Assembly (NCBI GenBank): GCA_022559845.1
Contig: CM040123.1
Coordinates: 323,497,933 to 323,561,932 of the forward strand
Reading direction: 5' to 3'
From: Amorphophallus konjac
Taxonomy: Eukaryota; Streptophyta; Magnoliopsida; Alismatales; Araceae
DNA length: 64,000 nucleotides
In this document: positions 42,699 to 54,216 of the stretch, piece by piece
How the letters are laid out: the number at the start of each line of letters is the position of its first letter
Numbering within the stretch: the stretch's first letter is position 1
Program-made: the position numbers and the translations under genes
The notes under the pieces: generated by a model
Seen by the model: only the letters and a program-made list of their open reading frames with translations
What the model was told of the DNA's origin: nothing
The model's database searches: none

Positions 42699-45600
42699 TG
42701 TAATATCCTAGATCCTTATCGGGTCTTTCAAATCCTTTTCAGGGAGTTTCGGATCACTTTTGTGGGTCCTGAGTTGAGTTTAACGATCCAGTGGATTTTT
42801 CTCTCGTACTAGTTACGGAACCCTGTGGTGAGTTTATTTCTCAATTCATCGACTCATGGACGCCGCAGCCGCGTTGTACTCTTCCCGAGGATCGTTTCGA
42901 CTATTTTTGCGTATTTTTCTGAATTAGTCCATTTTCGGGTCAATTATCAAATTTTTAAAAATTAGGAAAATTTCCTAATTTCTTTTATTTTATTTTTATT
43001 CTTCTTCCTCTCTCCTCCCCTCTCATTCGTGTCGTGACTCCCTCTCTCCCCTATTTTCTCTCTTCTTTCGCCCTCCTGGCTCCGGCTGCAGACGGAGGAG
43101 GCTCGGGCAGGTAGAGAGATGCCGTGGGAGTGATCGGGTGCGCGATGGGGCGAGGATCGGACTATTTTTGGCGTGATCCCAAACGGTGGATTCAAAGCCG
43201 ACGGTCGAGCTCGCGATGTGGTTTTCGGCGGGGTTTAGTCGCTTCGGCGCACGATTTCTTCGGTGGCGGTAGGGAGACGGATCACCTACTTCTCCTGCGC
43301 GTTTTCCTGCAGTTTCGTGTTGTTCGGTGCTAGAACGAGCGAGTTTGGACTCGTTTAGGTAAAACTATGATTTTAAGAGTTCGTAGGGTTCACCGGAAAA
43401 TGGAGACCATTCTTATAAAAATTAGTATCAAACGAACCCTCGGGATGTCTGGATCCCGTTCCCACAAGTTTCGTCGGGATTGGTCGTCATTCGGGGCCGG
43501 TAGGAGTCCGGGAACCCCGGTGACCCAATTTGGGCCGATTCGTTAGAATCGTCCGTTTCTCTCGAACGAATGGTTGCATGTGACCCTTTCGACTTGTGGA
43601 AGGTGTTTTTTGCCGTCTAGGACTGTTTCCCCTGTGTTTAGACACGAATGGGGCGTGGAACGGCCGAGATCGGCATTTTCCCTAGTTTTCCCATCGTATC
43701 GCTTTGGCAGCCATTCTAGTGACCGCTACAGGTCTCTGGCGGCCCATGATAGACCGCCACATCCTTCAGTGTGTCGGTGATTTTGAGGTTGGTTGAGGTT
43801 GGCGGCTAACCTCTGACCGCTACTTGCCTTTGGCGGCCCTATAGTGGTGCGCTAAGGCTCATTGTTTCTCGATGTTCGTGTCAGTCGGTTCTCTCTGGCG
43901 GCCCTTTCTAGGAGCGCCAGGAGTCGTTGACTAGAGTCAACAGTCTATGTCGGTTCGTGTTGGCGGCCCAGTGTATGACCGCCACTTTACTGTAGCACGC
44001 CTACTATAGGCTGCCACAGTGTGTTTTGACCGGGTCCAAGTTTTATGTCGGTTGGCCCTGGCGGACCAACCTTTGACCGCCATTTTGCAGTAGCGCGCCT
44101 TCCTTTGGCCGCTACAGCCTGTTTGTCTTAGGTTAGTGTCTTAGGGTGGCTTGTGCGGCAGATTACTACGACCGTCATTATTCTCGTCTCTATGTGCGCA
44201 GCGACTTCCTCCTTTACTGCTTGGTTTACCTAGCGGCCGAGTGGTGGATCGCTTATGCTCAGAGTGTCGTTTCCTTCGATTGTGTCGTTTCCTCTGACTT
44301 AGGATTAGACCGATTGGCGGCTTGTTCCGCTTTGCGCAACGATCTTGACTCCGAGTCGTGAGACTCAAGGATAGTTGTGGTAGTAGGTCTAGTTGCCTTG
44401 TCCTGAGTCTGTCGGCAGTTGTCTTGTTGCCTTGGTGCTTCGTAGTACGTGCGACCGTGCTTCCTTGCCTGTCTGTACTTCGACACTCGTGTTTTGGAGT
44501 CTGTGTCTAGTGAGCCTCAACTAGTCGTAGTCTGGCGACACGTTACGACGTGTCGACCCACCCGGGAGTGGTGGTGTGGCAGTTCCTGAGATACGGTTTG
44601 TAAGCTAGTTTCCGTGGGCCCCTGCTGTACAGCAGCATCCTGCTGGGTGGGGAAAACTAGCTAGAGGCCTAGCTCTCCAGCAAGAGTCGGTGTATGCACA
44701 CGTGGTCAGGGGCTTGGACTGACGCCGACGGGCGTTACCCTGTCTAGTCACTCGTTATTGTAGTCCCCTTCTGGTTCTGAGCGTGTCTTAGTCTTTGTCG
44801 TGCTTCAGGCGGCAGCCCAGACGAGACACTTGTAGGTGCAGCATAAGACGTTAGTGGACGCAGCTGGCTATTCTTCTAGTGAGGGGGTGCTTTCGTCACG
44901 TGACACGTGACTCTCGTGTTTCTCGTGTGTCGTGACCTTTCCGGGTTAGCCCTCTTGTGGTCTTGCCTGAGGTCAGTGTTGTGTCGTGTGCACGACGTTC
45001 TAGTCGTGTGTGTGTGTGGTCGTGTCTAGAAGAGCATGCACGGCAATCGAGTCGTGTATGCTTTACGGCGTCTGTGTCTGTCTAGGTCTTTTTCTAGGCT
45101 TTTTGCCTGTCTTTGTGGGCCCGACAGATCGGCAACTCCTGACTTTGTCAGATCAGGGTTCGCCTTCCTGTTGCTGCCCAGAGTAGTTCAGGGAGTCGAG
45201 GCTAGTTCGGCAGTCGCGTTTATTCGGTACGGCTTTTCCCTTTTCTTTTAGCTGTTACTACTCCTTCTGTTCTGGTTTTCTTTTACGGCTTAGTAGTTTA
45301 GTTTTCCTGCTTTACTACTCCTGTTGTTTATCTACTGTTTTAGCGTGTTACTACGTTATTTTTTAGTGGGGATCCGCGTGACCCCTACTGAGCCAGTGAC
45401 ACGAGGCTCACCCCTAATTTTCAGGTGGGTGGCGTCGTTCTGCTTTCGCGGTTCCTGGTGTGGCGTGTTCGTAGCTGCCAGCGGTACCTGCGTCGGGCTT
45501 CCCCCGACCTCAGTGTACGTCCTTCTTTTCTGTTGACTATACTACTTGTCTTTCCTTTGGACCGGACTCTGGTATAATTGTATTTTGAAACTGTTAATTA

Positions 45601-45782
45601 AAAAGTAATTTTATTTCTACTACTTTAGCAAACCTGATTAATGAAATTTAATTGCTTACTATTATATCTGGGACTTCAATGTACTACACGACAATCCTTT
45701 TTCCCTTTGGAGCTTTACAGCTCTTGGGAGGCTTCACGGATTCCAAGCGGTATCGGATATATCCGATATCCGGGATCCGGGT
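42699..45782 (+). repeat. LARD2 3' LTR, cut short by Tekay-plus
   Basis: Starts TGTAATATCCTAGATCC; the last visible bases are GGGATCCGGGT. Homologous LTRs end CGGGTCGCCACA, so only about 7 bases are displaced to the far side of the Tekay-plus insertion. It contains a CT-rich start region (43005-43080), a donor-like GCG|GTAGGG (43268/43269), GGCGG hairpins (43738-44110), a conserved block (44690-44760) and an acceptor-like TTTTCAG (45424). Confidence 0.8.
43738..44110 (+). repeat. GGCGG...CCGCC hairpin cluster in LARD2 LTR
   Basis: Iterated inverted repeats with GGCGG and CCGCC arms, for example 43738-43758 and 43962-43983, and looser pairs with GCGCC/GGCGC or GCGGTCA arms in between. They occupy the same place in the LTR as the GCGCG hairpins of LARD1 and Tekay-plus but have a different stem sequence. 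Confidence 0.7.
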
Positions 45783-46122
45783 TGTAATGTCCCGAACCTT
45801 CCGGATCCTTCTTCGTGGGTCCCAGATTTGGTTTCTCGGAGTGTCTGACTCTATTATGTCCGAAATTTCATTTCGGACATCTTTCGTGTTCGGATCAGCA
45901 CGATCCGGAGTCGTTTCGGAGGCCCGGGGTGTGTCCGCGGCTTTTCCGATGTGTGTTTTCCGATTTTCGCGTGTGGGTTTCGGCGAATCCTTCGGAACCC
46001 TGTAGCGGGTGAACCGGGTCGTTCACCAGCCCGCGAGTGGTACCGTTGCGATCAGTGCTTCGAGACGGTCGAGGAGGTGTATTTTTCTATTTTTCGATAT
46101 TTTTGGCATTTTTCGGATTTTC

Positions 46123-46130
46123 TATTTATA
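46123..46130 (+). promoter_or_regulatory. TATA-like box of Tekay-plus LTR
   Basis: TATTTATA 340 bp into the LTR, followed by a T/C-rich tract, matching the LARD1 layout. Confidence 0.6.
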
Positions 46131-46405
46131 GCCTTTTTCTTTTTCCCTTTTCTTTCTCTTTTTCTTCTTCCTTCTTTCCTCCCCCGTGAGTGCAACGGTC
46201 ACACCCCCCCCCCTTCTTGCCTGTTGGACCCCGCGGCGCCCCTTCCTCCTCCGGCGACGGGTGGCGGACGACGGCGACGGCGCGGTGACGACGGCGGTGG
46301 CGAGAGGATCGTGACGGTGCCCCCATTGGCGCGTGGGAGAGGAGTTCGTGGTTGAGCTAGATTTGAAGATCGGCGACTTTCCGGCGGGTTTCGAGCTTCA
46401 TCGAG

Positions 46406-47835
46406 GTAGGGGGATGGATCATTGCCCTCTTTCCAGCATTCCCCGTGATTCCTAGGCCGTGGAGAGGCCGAGATGGGCTAGATTCATGCCGGGAGGGTTA
46501 TTTCCATGCTTGGGGTTTTGAGCGCCGAATCCATCGTTTTGGAGTTTTTTTGATTGATTCGGGGTTCTAGATGCATGCTAGGACATCTGGGGGTGATTCC
46601 CCACTCTTTTCCCTTCACCAAGGGGGGGTGGATGGGCGTGGTTTTGCGATTTCCGGCCGTAGTTCGCGAACCGGGCTCGGCCCGTGGTCGCGCTATAGTC
46701 CAGTGGCGCGTTCTTGATGAATGTGCCATATCATCCGAGCGCGTTCGTCCGGGAAGACGAACAGTTGGCGGTTCGTGTCGCGCCTGGGGCAGGCAGCGCG
46801 TTCTTGAAGAACGCGCTACCTTTCCCTAGCGCGTTCTTGTTGAACGCGCTAGCTTCAGCTAGCGCCTTCTTGGAGAACGCGCTAGCTTCTGCTAGCGCGT
46901 TCTTCAGGGATCGCGCTAGGGGACCATAGCGCGACAGTGTCGCGCTCTGGGTCCCTAGCACTTTAATCCCCCTTCCCGAGCCGCATTTTATGTCGATAGT
47001 TTCCCCTCCGGTTGGGTGAGTTTTGGACCCGGTGGTGGCATGTGGCACGAGGGATGCCATGAGCACCCAGTGAGAGCCACAAGGGCGCCCGGGGTTCTTC
47101 CCGGAGGATTAGTTGCCTTGGTAGGGTTGCCGCGTGACTTGAGGGACGCTCGGACCTCATGCGTGTCCCCGGCATCCGTACCTACCGTTGGGTTATCGAG
47201 AATCTGTGTTAGTGTGTAGCCGACGGTTTCCGTGAGTTGGTCCTTACTTCCAGTGACCTGTCCACTAGTCGTAGCTCCCTGCGCACGCGTTTGTGGACCC
47301 ACATGGGAGTGGTGGAGAGCGAGACCCAGTGTGACGTGGTTTTTAGGCTGGTTCCCGTAGGGCCCCTTGCCTTTGCCACCAGAGTCCGGTGGGGGGGAAA
47401 ACCAGCTAGAGGACCCGACCTAGAGCAGATGGTCTGTGTGTGCACACGTAGTTGGGGGCTTAGGACACGCACTGACGAGCGTGACCCCAGCTAGTCCTTG
47501 TTGTGGTACTTGTTGCGTGTCTGAGTCTCACGCCCGGGCGTAGTAGCTAGACACTTGTGACGCGGTGTAAGACGTCAGGGGACGCTTCCGGTCGTTCTTC
47601 TTGTGGACAGTGCTCCTGTTCACTGGCAGGCGTGGACTCGTGTTTTATTAGACCGAGGTTCAGTAGTACGGTGCTGTTAGAGTATACGGCTTTTCCATTT
47701 ATTTACTTTAGCTTGTTGACTTTACCGTGCTCTTGTTAGGTAGGGTTACCTTCTGCTTTCTCATTTCTCGTGCGAGGTGGGGATTCGCGGGATCCCTACT
47801 GGGCCAATGAAATGAGGCTCACCCCTGCTTTTCAG
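46406..47835 (+). other. Putative intron inside Tekay-plus LTR
   Basis: AG|GTAGGGGGATGG at 46405/46406 and CCCCTGCTTTTCAG ending at 47835, giving 1,430 nt. It starts 275 nt after the TATA box and ends 375 nt before the LTR terminus. The 45-nt block before the acceptor (GGGATTCGCGGGATCCCTAC, then GAGGCTCACCCC) is conserved in LARD1 and LARD2. Confidence 0.45.
46795..46920 (+). repeat. Tandem perfect hairpins in Tekay-plus LTR
   Basis: 46795-46817 is an exact odd palindrome with 11-bp arms (AGCGCGTTCTT / AAGAACGCGCT). 46826-46852 has perfect 11-bp arms (CTAGCGCGTTC / GAACGCGCTAG). 46859-46885 has the same arms with one mismatch, and 46891-46920 is a weaker fourth copy. Period is about 32 bp. 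Confidence 0.85.
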
Positions 47836-48212
47836 GTGAGGCAGGGTCTTCGAGAGGCGCGGCCGAGTTTCAGCGTGGTTCTTCTAGTCAGGGTTAGTCG
47901 CCAGTCTGCCGAAGCCGAGGGATGCCCCGTGTAGTTGTACTCCGAGGGATGCCCCGTGTAGTTGTACTTTCTTTTCTGTTGACTGTACCTTCTTTTGGAC
48001 ATGAGACACTATGGACCTTGTAGCAGTTTATTTATTTATATTATTTTTTGCATTTTTATTCTAGATTATTGTGCTATCTCTGTGGTCGTTGCTCTTGTAC
48101 CCCCACACCACTCCTTTCTACCCTTCCGAGTCTTCAGACTCGTGGGTTGGGGGGCCGAGATTTGAGACGCGCCGGTTCCTTTCTGGTACTCGGATCCTCG
48201 GGCCGTCACATC

Positions 48213-48224
48213 TGGTATCAGAGC
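48213..48224 (+). other. Primer binding site of Tekay-plus
   Basis: TGGTATCAGAGC, 2 nt after the LTR terminus; a 141-nt leader separates it from the gag start. Confidence 0.92.
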
Positions 48225-48365
48225 GTAGGTTGTGGAGGTACATCGGAACTTGAAACGAATTGCAGTGGTCCAGAAGGTCCATGAATGTTCTGTACAGTCG
48301 ACAACTGGCTTAGGGTCGTGTGTTTTATTGATTTCCGGTTGCTTTTCTTTGATGCCAAGTGTGTT

Positions 48366-49288
48366 ATGGCGCCACGGAGGAGGACTCGTGCCCAGCAGGG
48401 AGAGTCTAGTGGTGGTCCAGAGGAGCAGAGCAGAGCTTCAGTTTCCGAGGGTGTATCTGGAGATGCGAGAGCTCCAGGGATGGACGACTTCTTCCGAGGC
48501 ATGTTTGAGTATGTGTTTCAGCGGCAGCAGGGAGGTCAGCAGCAGGGAGATCATCAGCAGCAGGGTGGCGATGCTGGTGAGGACCGGGCCCGTGGTGGTC
48601 ATGGTCGTGTACTGAAGGAGTTTTTGCTATTCCAGCCTCCTTCTTTCAGTGGGCAGCCAGATCCTGAGGTGGCCAGAGAGTGGCTGGATGATGTTCGGCA
48701 GATTTTCAGTGCGATGGAGTGTCCTGAGGAGGAACAGGTGACGTTGGCTACTCATCGTCTTCAGGGATCGGCCCGTACTTGGTGGACGTCAGAGTGGGGT
48801 TCAGTGTTCCAGTCTCGTCCTCTTCGGCAGATTGCATGGCAGGAGTTCATCACGGCTTTCGAGCGTGCCTTCTGTCCGTCCTTTGTCAGGTCGCAGAGGT
48901 TGCGTGAGTTCATGGAGCTGACTCAGGGTGACATGTCGGTGATGCAGTACCGTGCCAGGTTTATCGAGTTGGGCCGTTATGCTCCTCATATCATGGCAGA
49001 TGAGGAGGTGAAGACCTATCAGTTTGTTGGTGGTCTGGGGCTAGAGTTGAGGCATCATCTTCTTGCGTCGGGTTTGACCAGTTTGGACGCGGCATGTAAG
49101 GCAGCGGCAGCGCTGGAGAGAGATTTGCAGAAGGTTCGAGGGCAGGGCAGTGCTAGTCAGGTGCAGGCTGATTTCAGCCAGCCGGCAGGGATGCAACAGC
49201 AAAGTACCGTCCAGCTCTCAACAGGTGGATCAGTGGCGACGCAGACTGCGGCTCCTGCGCCAGGTTCATCCTTCAAGTCGAAGCTTAA
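48366..49288 (+). pseudogene. gag: Tekay-plus gag, N-terminal part, interrupted by Tekay-minus
   Basis: I start at ATG 48366 (MAPRRRTRAQQGE), the usual basic N-terminus of Tekay gag; an upstream in-frame ATG at 48285 would add 27 atypical hydrophobic residues. About 307 codons are open here. The retrotransposon gag core is visible: FSGQPDPEVAREWLDDV, ATHRLQGSARTWWTS, WQEFITAFERAFCPSFVR and MTQYRARFIELGRY-like sequence. Gag would form the particle and bind genomic RNA. The frame is cut inside a Leu codon by Tekay-minus (target CTTAA) and then runs 12 foreign codons to a stop at 49326-49328. It resumes at 59489. Confidence 0.9.
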
Positions 49289-52088
49289 TGTCACGCCCCG
49301 AGCGCGGAAGATACCCAAAAATGCGTGACGAGTTTATATCAATCATGTCAATTAGAGTATTAGTGTATTCGACACCAAAATCAGAGATGCACAAAAGTAA
49401 AGATAACCCAATCCTTTATTCCTTCATAAAAATATGTCTATTACAAACCTTTGAAGTACTAACTAAAATAAAGGAAAAATACAAGGTTGACTCAAGAAAA
49501 TATGAAAAAGACTAGATAACACGGGAGAAGCTCTATCTCTTTCACTCTTGATTTTCCCCATCCGTTTGAGTTCCCTCATCGTCGGACTTACCTGAAAAGT
49601 AGGGAAACACTAAGTGAGCGAACGCTCAGTAGGAAATTATATCTCAAGAACTAGCAAGGGGTTTAAGTAATTACATCTTTCATGAATGCACTATAGCTAT
49701 GCATGCTCGCATAAAACGACAAGATAGAGAGAGTGTATAACAATAAGATAGCGACGAGAACTAGTCATGAACTTTCAAGAACTTATATCAAAAGATATCA
49801 AGATATTCAAGCAAGTGTATTCATCATGTCATGTTGGAATTTGGCTATCACGTTCAAGCACGCAAGTATGCAATTACCCTTTTTCGGGTCACGCGAGTCA
49901 TGTAATATCAAGTCAAGTACAAGTACAAGATTTGTGGAATGTTCAATCAAGCTAGTCATGCACTTCGGTATAATGCCAATACCGTGATCAATCAACTCCC
50001 ATGGGCACAAGTACTTTCGGGTGCTCCTCCCAGGACCAGATCGGGCCCTATATGCGCAGGCATTAATCATGTATTTTAACATCCACTTTTGTATATAGCC
50101 AATATGGAATTTCAAGGATAAAGCTTGTAGACACGTAGGATAGACTTTGATAGAATAGAGTCCAAAATATGACACTTGACATAGATAGGCGATAATAACG
50201 GTACAATCACGATTATCGATAAAAACTAGGTGGAATTGGTTCCCTAACTTGGGTACCATGACAAACAAGTATGGACATTCTTTATATAGAATTGAGGTCC
50301 ACAAGAACATCAAGTTTAATATAGAATTGGGGTCTACAAGAACATCATAACAATGTCATGCTTTACCCCGTTCATTAAGATAATTCTCATATCATACACA
50401 TGGCATGACATGAGGGCCGGTATACCATGTTTCTTTAGAGTGACATGGCAATCAAATAATGTAATTGGTTTTTATGGTACAACCTGCTCAGTCGGCCTTG
50501 AAGGAATCCAAGGCTCGAGGAGTCTTATGGAGGTCTCTATGACTAACTCGCTAGTCCAAAGAAACGAAATGTCCAATGGAGAGCTTGTATGTCACTGAGA
50601 GTGAAGGGGGTAACGTTAAAACATCATGAAACGTGGGACTATATTCACGGAGTGGAAATATAGTGCCAATATATATATACATAAGTATGAAACCGTGTTA
50701 ACCGAGGGAAAAATAATAATACAGGAAAATAGCGACTTGACCAAAGTCATTAATCATATAATTAACGCCTTACTTAAGGACGTCTATTAGTCATTTGACG
50801 ACTTGTGAAGCAGTCGTCCAAACCTTATCTCAATTCTTACAGAATTTTAAATTTACAGAATTTTAACAAAAATGTGCCCTGTACAGGGGCGTTACTTTTC
50901 AATTAGCGCCCTGGTCTGGGGCGTCAGTTCAGTAGGAGACGACCTAGACAAGGTCGTGAATTCAAGAATTTACCAATTTTCAGATAATAAAATTTCAGGA
51001 AAAAAGGTACATGATCATGACAGGAAAAATAGCAGGATTTCACAGGTATACTCATGCAATATATTAGATTCATGGTTACATAGATATTAAATTTTAAACA
51101 TGGGTATTTATTAATTATGTGAAATTGACGACTTCTAGGTAGGGCGTCAAAACGATAATTAGCGCCCTAGTGTGGATCGCTTCTTTAAATTAGCGCCCTT
51201 GCCAAGGGCGTTTCTTTTTGAAATTACATAGAAAACATCTGAAACCACAATAAAACTATATGCATGCACGACCGATGATATTATTAAGATCTTAAGCTAG
51301 TTTGGGCTACGATCTTGAGAAAACCTACCTGAAGGTGATCTGGGAGAGGAAACGTGAAGGTTTTGGTAAGAAACCGATGCTCTGTTCTAAATCGGCCTCC
51401 AGAAGATGATGTTTGCTGAAGAACCCCTCGTTCTTCAGCACGTCAGGAAACGCAAGGCAGGCAACCTATAGCAAAAGATGACGAAGAACATCAGTATCCT
51501 TCATAACCATGACTGAAGGCAGGGGAAAGAACATTACCTGTTCTTTACAGTCGACAGCAGCAGCAAAACGAAGTTAGATCGCCAAAGTAGCGATCTGGGT
51601 GAATTAGGAGGGTATTTATAGGGTTTTTAGATCGTAATGGAGTTAGTGTTGTATTGGAAGTAATATTTCCCTAATAGAGTTCTTACCCTATTCAATCTTC
51701 CTCGTAGTTATCCAGAAACTTGCTCTGGATAGTCTCCTGGGTCGAACGAAACTCAAACTGAATTAACGTCCTAAGTGAGGGCGTTAATTTAATTTGACGC
51801 CTTGTCAAGCGTCGTTTCTTGTATAAAACGCGCCCAGGTGGAGGGCGTCACTTCTACTTTCCTTTTTATTTATTTTGACCGTTTAAGAATTGACGACCTC
51901 ACATGTTGGCGTCCTTTCATAAATTAGCGCTTGTATAAGGGCGTTTCTTCTTGAAGTAGCGCCTTGACCCAAGGCGTTATTTTCCTTCTGACTTATTCTT
52001 ATGCGTTTAGGCTTTCATCATCTATTTACTTATCTTTTATTTTAATTTGATCCATTTTCAAAATCTTTATTTTTCTAGGGTTGCTACA
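49289..52088 (-). repeat. Tekay-minus 3' LTR (left copy)
   Basis: 2,800 bp. Minus-strand features: TATAAATA (51613-51620), donor-like AG|GTAGGT (intron start 51328), acceptor-like TTTTCAG (intron end 49592), and many GCGCC/GGCGY hairpins (50875-51225 and 51765-51990). A 168-codon minus-strand frame at 49807-50313 recurs in the other LTR in shortened form and has no domain; it is not called. Confidence 0.93.
51765..51990 (-). repeat. GCGCC...GGCGY hairpin cluster in Tekay-minus LTR (U3 part)
   Basis: Successive inverted repeats: TAACGTCCTAAGTGAGGGCG, GACGCCTTGTCAAGCGTCG, GCGCCCAGGTGGAGGGCGTC, AGCGCCTTGACCCAAGGCG and others, about 25-45 bp apart. A second cluster (50875-51225) includes AGCGCCCTTG paired with CCAAGGGCGTT (51192-51212). 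The right LTR has the same clusters at 58270-58615 and 59160-59385. Confidence 0.75.
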
Positions 52089-52100
52089 CCCTCCCCCACT
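52089..52100 (-). other. Polypurine tract of Tekay-minus
   Basis: AGTGGGGGAGGG on the minus strand, abutting its 3' LTR at 52088, preceded by the TTCTTTTA stretch usual for Tekay. Confidence 0.88.
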
Positions 52101-52161
52101 TAAAAGAATTTGGTCCCCAAATTCTATAGTATATATATATGTGGAGAGTGTAGAGTATACC

Positions 52162-54072
52162 TTAAAATAATTCTGGAAATCGCTTCCTCATGGATTCCTC
52201 GGTCTCCCATGTGGCTTCATGATCGGAACTCTTATTCCATTGTACTTTTAGCATGGGAATATCCTTATTCCTTAGAGTACGTACTTCACGATCTAGTATC
52301 TTTATGGGCTTCTGTTCATATGTGAGATCCTTCTGGATAACTAAGTCTCCATGTTCAATAATATGTGATGGATCGTGTACATACTTCTTCAACATAGATA
52401 TGTGGAACACATTATGAACATCGGACAATTGAGGAGGCAATGCGATGCGATAAGCAACCTCTCCAACTCTTTCCAGTATCTCGAAGGGTCCGATGAATCT
52501 TGGTGTAAGCTTGCCCTTGACACCAAATCTCTGTATGCCACGTCCAGGCGATATCTTGAGAAATACATGATCTCCGATTTGGAACTCAAGATCTCTCCTT
52601 CTCGTGTCAACATAAGCATTTTGCCTAGACTGAGCAACTTGCAGTCTTTCTCTAATCAATTGTATCTTCTCAGTGGTATCCCTTACCATGTCTGGTCCTA
52701 ATAGTTGTTTTTCTCCAACTTCGTCCCAGCATAAGGGTGATCGGCAACTCCTTCCGTATAAGGTTTCGAAAGGTGCCATTTGTATACTTGCCTGGTAGCT
52801 ATTATTGTATGCAAATTCGACCAGAGGCAAGTGATCATGCCAGCTTCCACCAAAATCAATGATGCATGCCCTAAGCATATCTTTAATGACCTGATTAGTT
52901 CTCTCGGTCTGACCATCCGTTTGAGGATGAAAAGCTGTACTAAAGTTAAGCCTTGTTCCCAACGAATGTTGTAGTCCCTTCCAAAAATGAGAAGTAAAAC
53001 GGGGATCTCTATCAGACACGATTGAAACAGGAATACCATGTAATCTGACTATTTCCTTGATGTATAATGCAGCCAAAACATCAACTGACCATCGGCTCTT
53101 TATTGGCAAGAAATGCGCCGATTTAGTCAATCGGTCAATAATAACACATATTCCATCATGTCCTCCTTTTGATTTAGATAAACCCATGATGAAATCCATA
53201 CCAATATCCTCCCACTTCCATTTAGGGATATCTAGAGGATGTAGTTTTCCAGCAGACTTTTGGTGTTCCGCCTTGACCTGTTGGCAAGTGAGACAGCGTG
53301 ATACGTAGTCCGCTATTTCCCTTTTCATGTTGGGCCACCAAAAATTTCTTTTCACATCTTGGTACATTTTGGTAGATCCGGGATGAATCGTGTACCTTGA
53401 TCTATGAGCTTCATCTAAGATCTTCTTCTTTAACTCGGGACAATCCGGTATACAAGTTCTGTTTTGGAATAACAACCTTCTATCTGATGCTAATTGGAAA
53501 TCAGACTGTCCTTCTAGTTTGCCCTTGATTTCCACTAATATTGGGTCATCATCCTGAAGTGTTTGTATTTCAGTTAATAGGTCTGGATGAATGCTTATAT
53601 GAGACAACGTGACACATTTGAAGTTCGTGTCCATGCTTATATTGAGCTTAGAGAATTGCTCCAGCAACTTCCATTCCTGAATCATACAATTGGCTAACAG
53701 TGCTCTCGGCTTTCGACTAAGGGCATCTGCTACATGATTACCCTTTTCGGGATGATATTGTATATTAAAGTCGAAGTCCTTGAGATATTCTAGCCAACGC
53801 CTTTGCCTCATATTTAGTTCCTTTTGAGAGAAAAGATACTTGAGACTCTTGTGATCGGAGTATACAGTAAACTGTACTCCATATAGATAATGCCTCCAGA
53901 TCTTTAGTGCAAATACTACCGCGGCTAATTCTAAGTCATGGACGGGGTAGTTCTCTTCATGCTTCTTTAATTGACGAGAAGAGTAAGCTATAACCTTTCC
54001 TTGTTGCATTAGAACACATCCGAGGCCAATGCCAGAAGCATCAGTGTATACCTCGAATTTCTCTCCTTCCAT
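52162..54072 (-). pseudogene. Tekay-minus RNase H, integrase and chromodomain (636 open codons)
   Basis: In the same frame as the upstream part; 48 further open codons precede this Met. RNase H acidic residues are D11 (VYTDASG), E48 (HDLELA), D73 (YSDHKS) and D116 (ADALSR). The integrase zinc motif has H223/H230 and C260/C263. Catalytic residues are D293 (IGMDFIM), D354 (IVSDRD) and E390 (DGQTERTNQ), spacing 35. GPF is at 528-530, VHNVFHISMLKKY follows, and an aromatic-poor chromodomain-like tail lies at about 583-636. Chromodomains of this lineage are thought to steer integration to marked chromatin. All key residues look intact; only the upstream stops silence it. Confidence 0.93.
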
Positions 54073-54216
54073 TGGTAAAGCTAAGACAGGAGCTGTAGTA
54101 AGATGATCCTTGAGAGTTTGGAAGCTTCTTTCACATTCCTCACTCCATTCGTAACGAATCTCCTTACGAGTTAACCTCGTAAGTGGTACGGCGATCTTAG
54201 AGAAATCTTTGATGAA

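Larger units (their letters stand above)
41731..45782 (+). mobile_element. LARD2: non-autonomous Tekay-like element, outer host of the nest (partial)
   Basis: GTCACA (41731-41736) matches the LTR terminus of Tekay-plus (CGTCACA at 48204-48210). It is followed at the same 2-nt spacing by the initiator-Met primer site, a 930-bp interior, a polypurine tract and a 3' LTR from 42699. The rest of its 5' LTR should lie left of the window, ahead of the copia 5' LTR. The last 7 or so bases of its 3' LTR should lie right of the window, after Tekay-plus. No protein domain is present. The LTR shares organisation and several sequence blocks with LARD1 and Tekay-plus but is clearly diverged. Confidence 0.75.
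45783..48210 (+). repeat. Tekay-plus 5' LTR (2,428 bp)
   Basis: TGTAATGTCCCGAACC to GCCGTCACA. The first 250 bp share long stretches with LARD1 (TTTCGGACATCTTTCGTGTT, CGATCCGGAGTCGTTTCGGA). TATA-like TATTTATA lies at 46123, a donor-like AG|GTAGGG at 46405/46406, hairpins at 46795-46920 and an acceptor-like TTTTCAG at 47835. Confidence 0.9.

Noticed and set aside
48285..48365. Upstream in-frame ATG for Tekay-plus gag
   Set aside because: It would add 27 hydrophobic residues atypical for gag; the MAPRRR start at 48366 is the family norm.
49807..50313. 168-aa minus-strand frame inside the Tekay-minus LTR
   Set aside because: It lies within an LTR, the other LTR copy shortens it, and it has no known domain.
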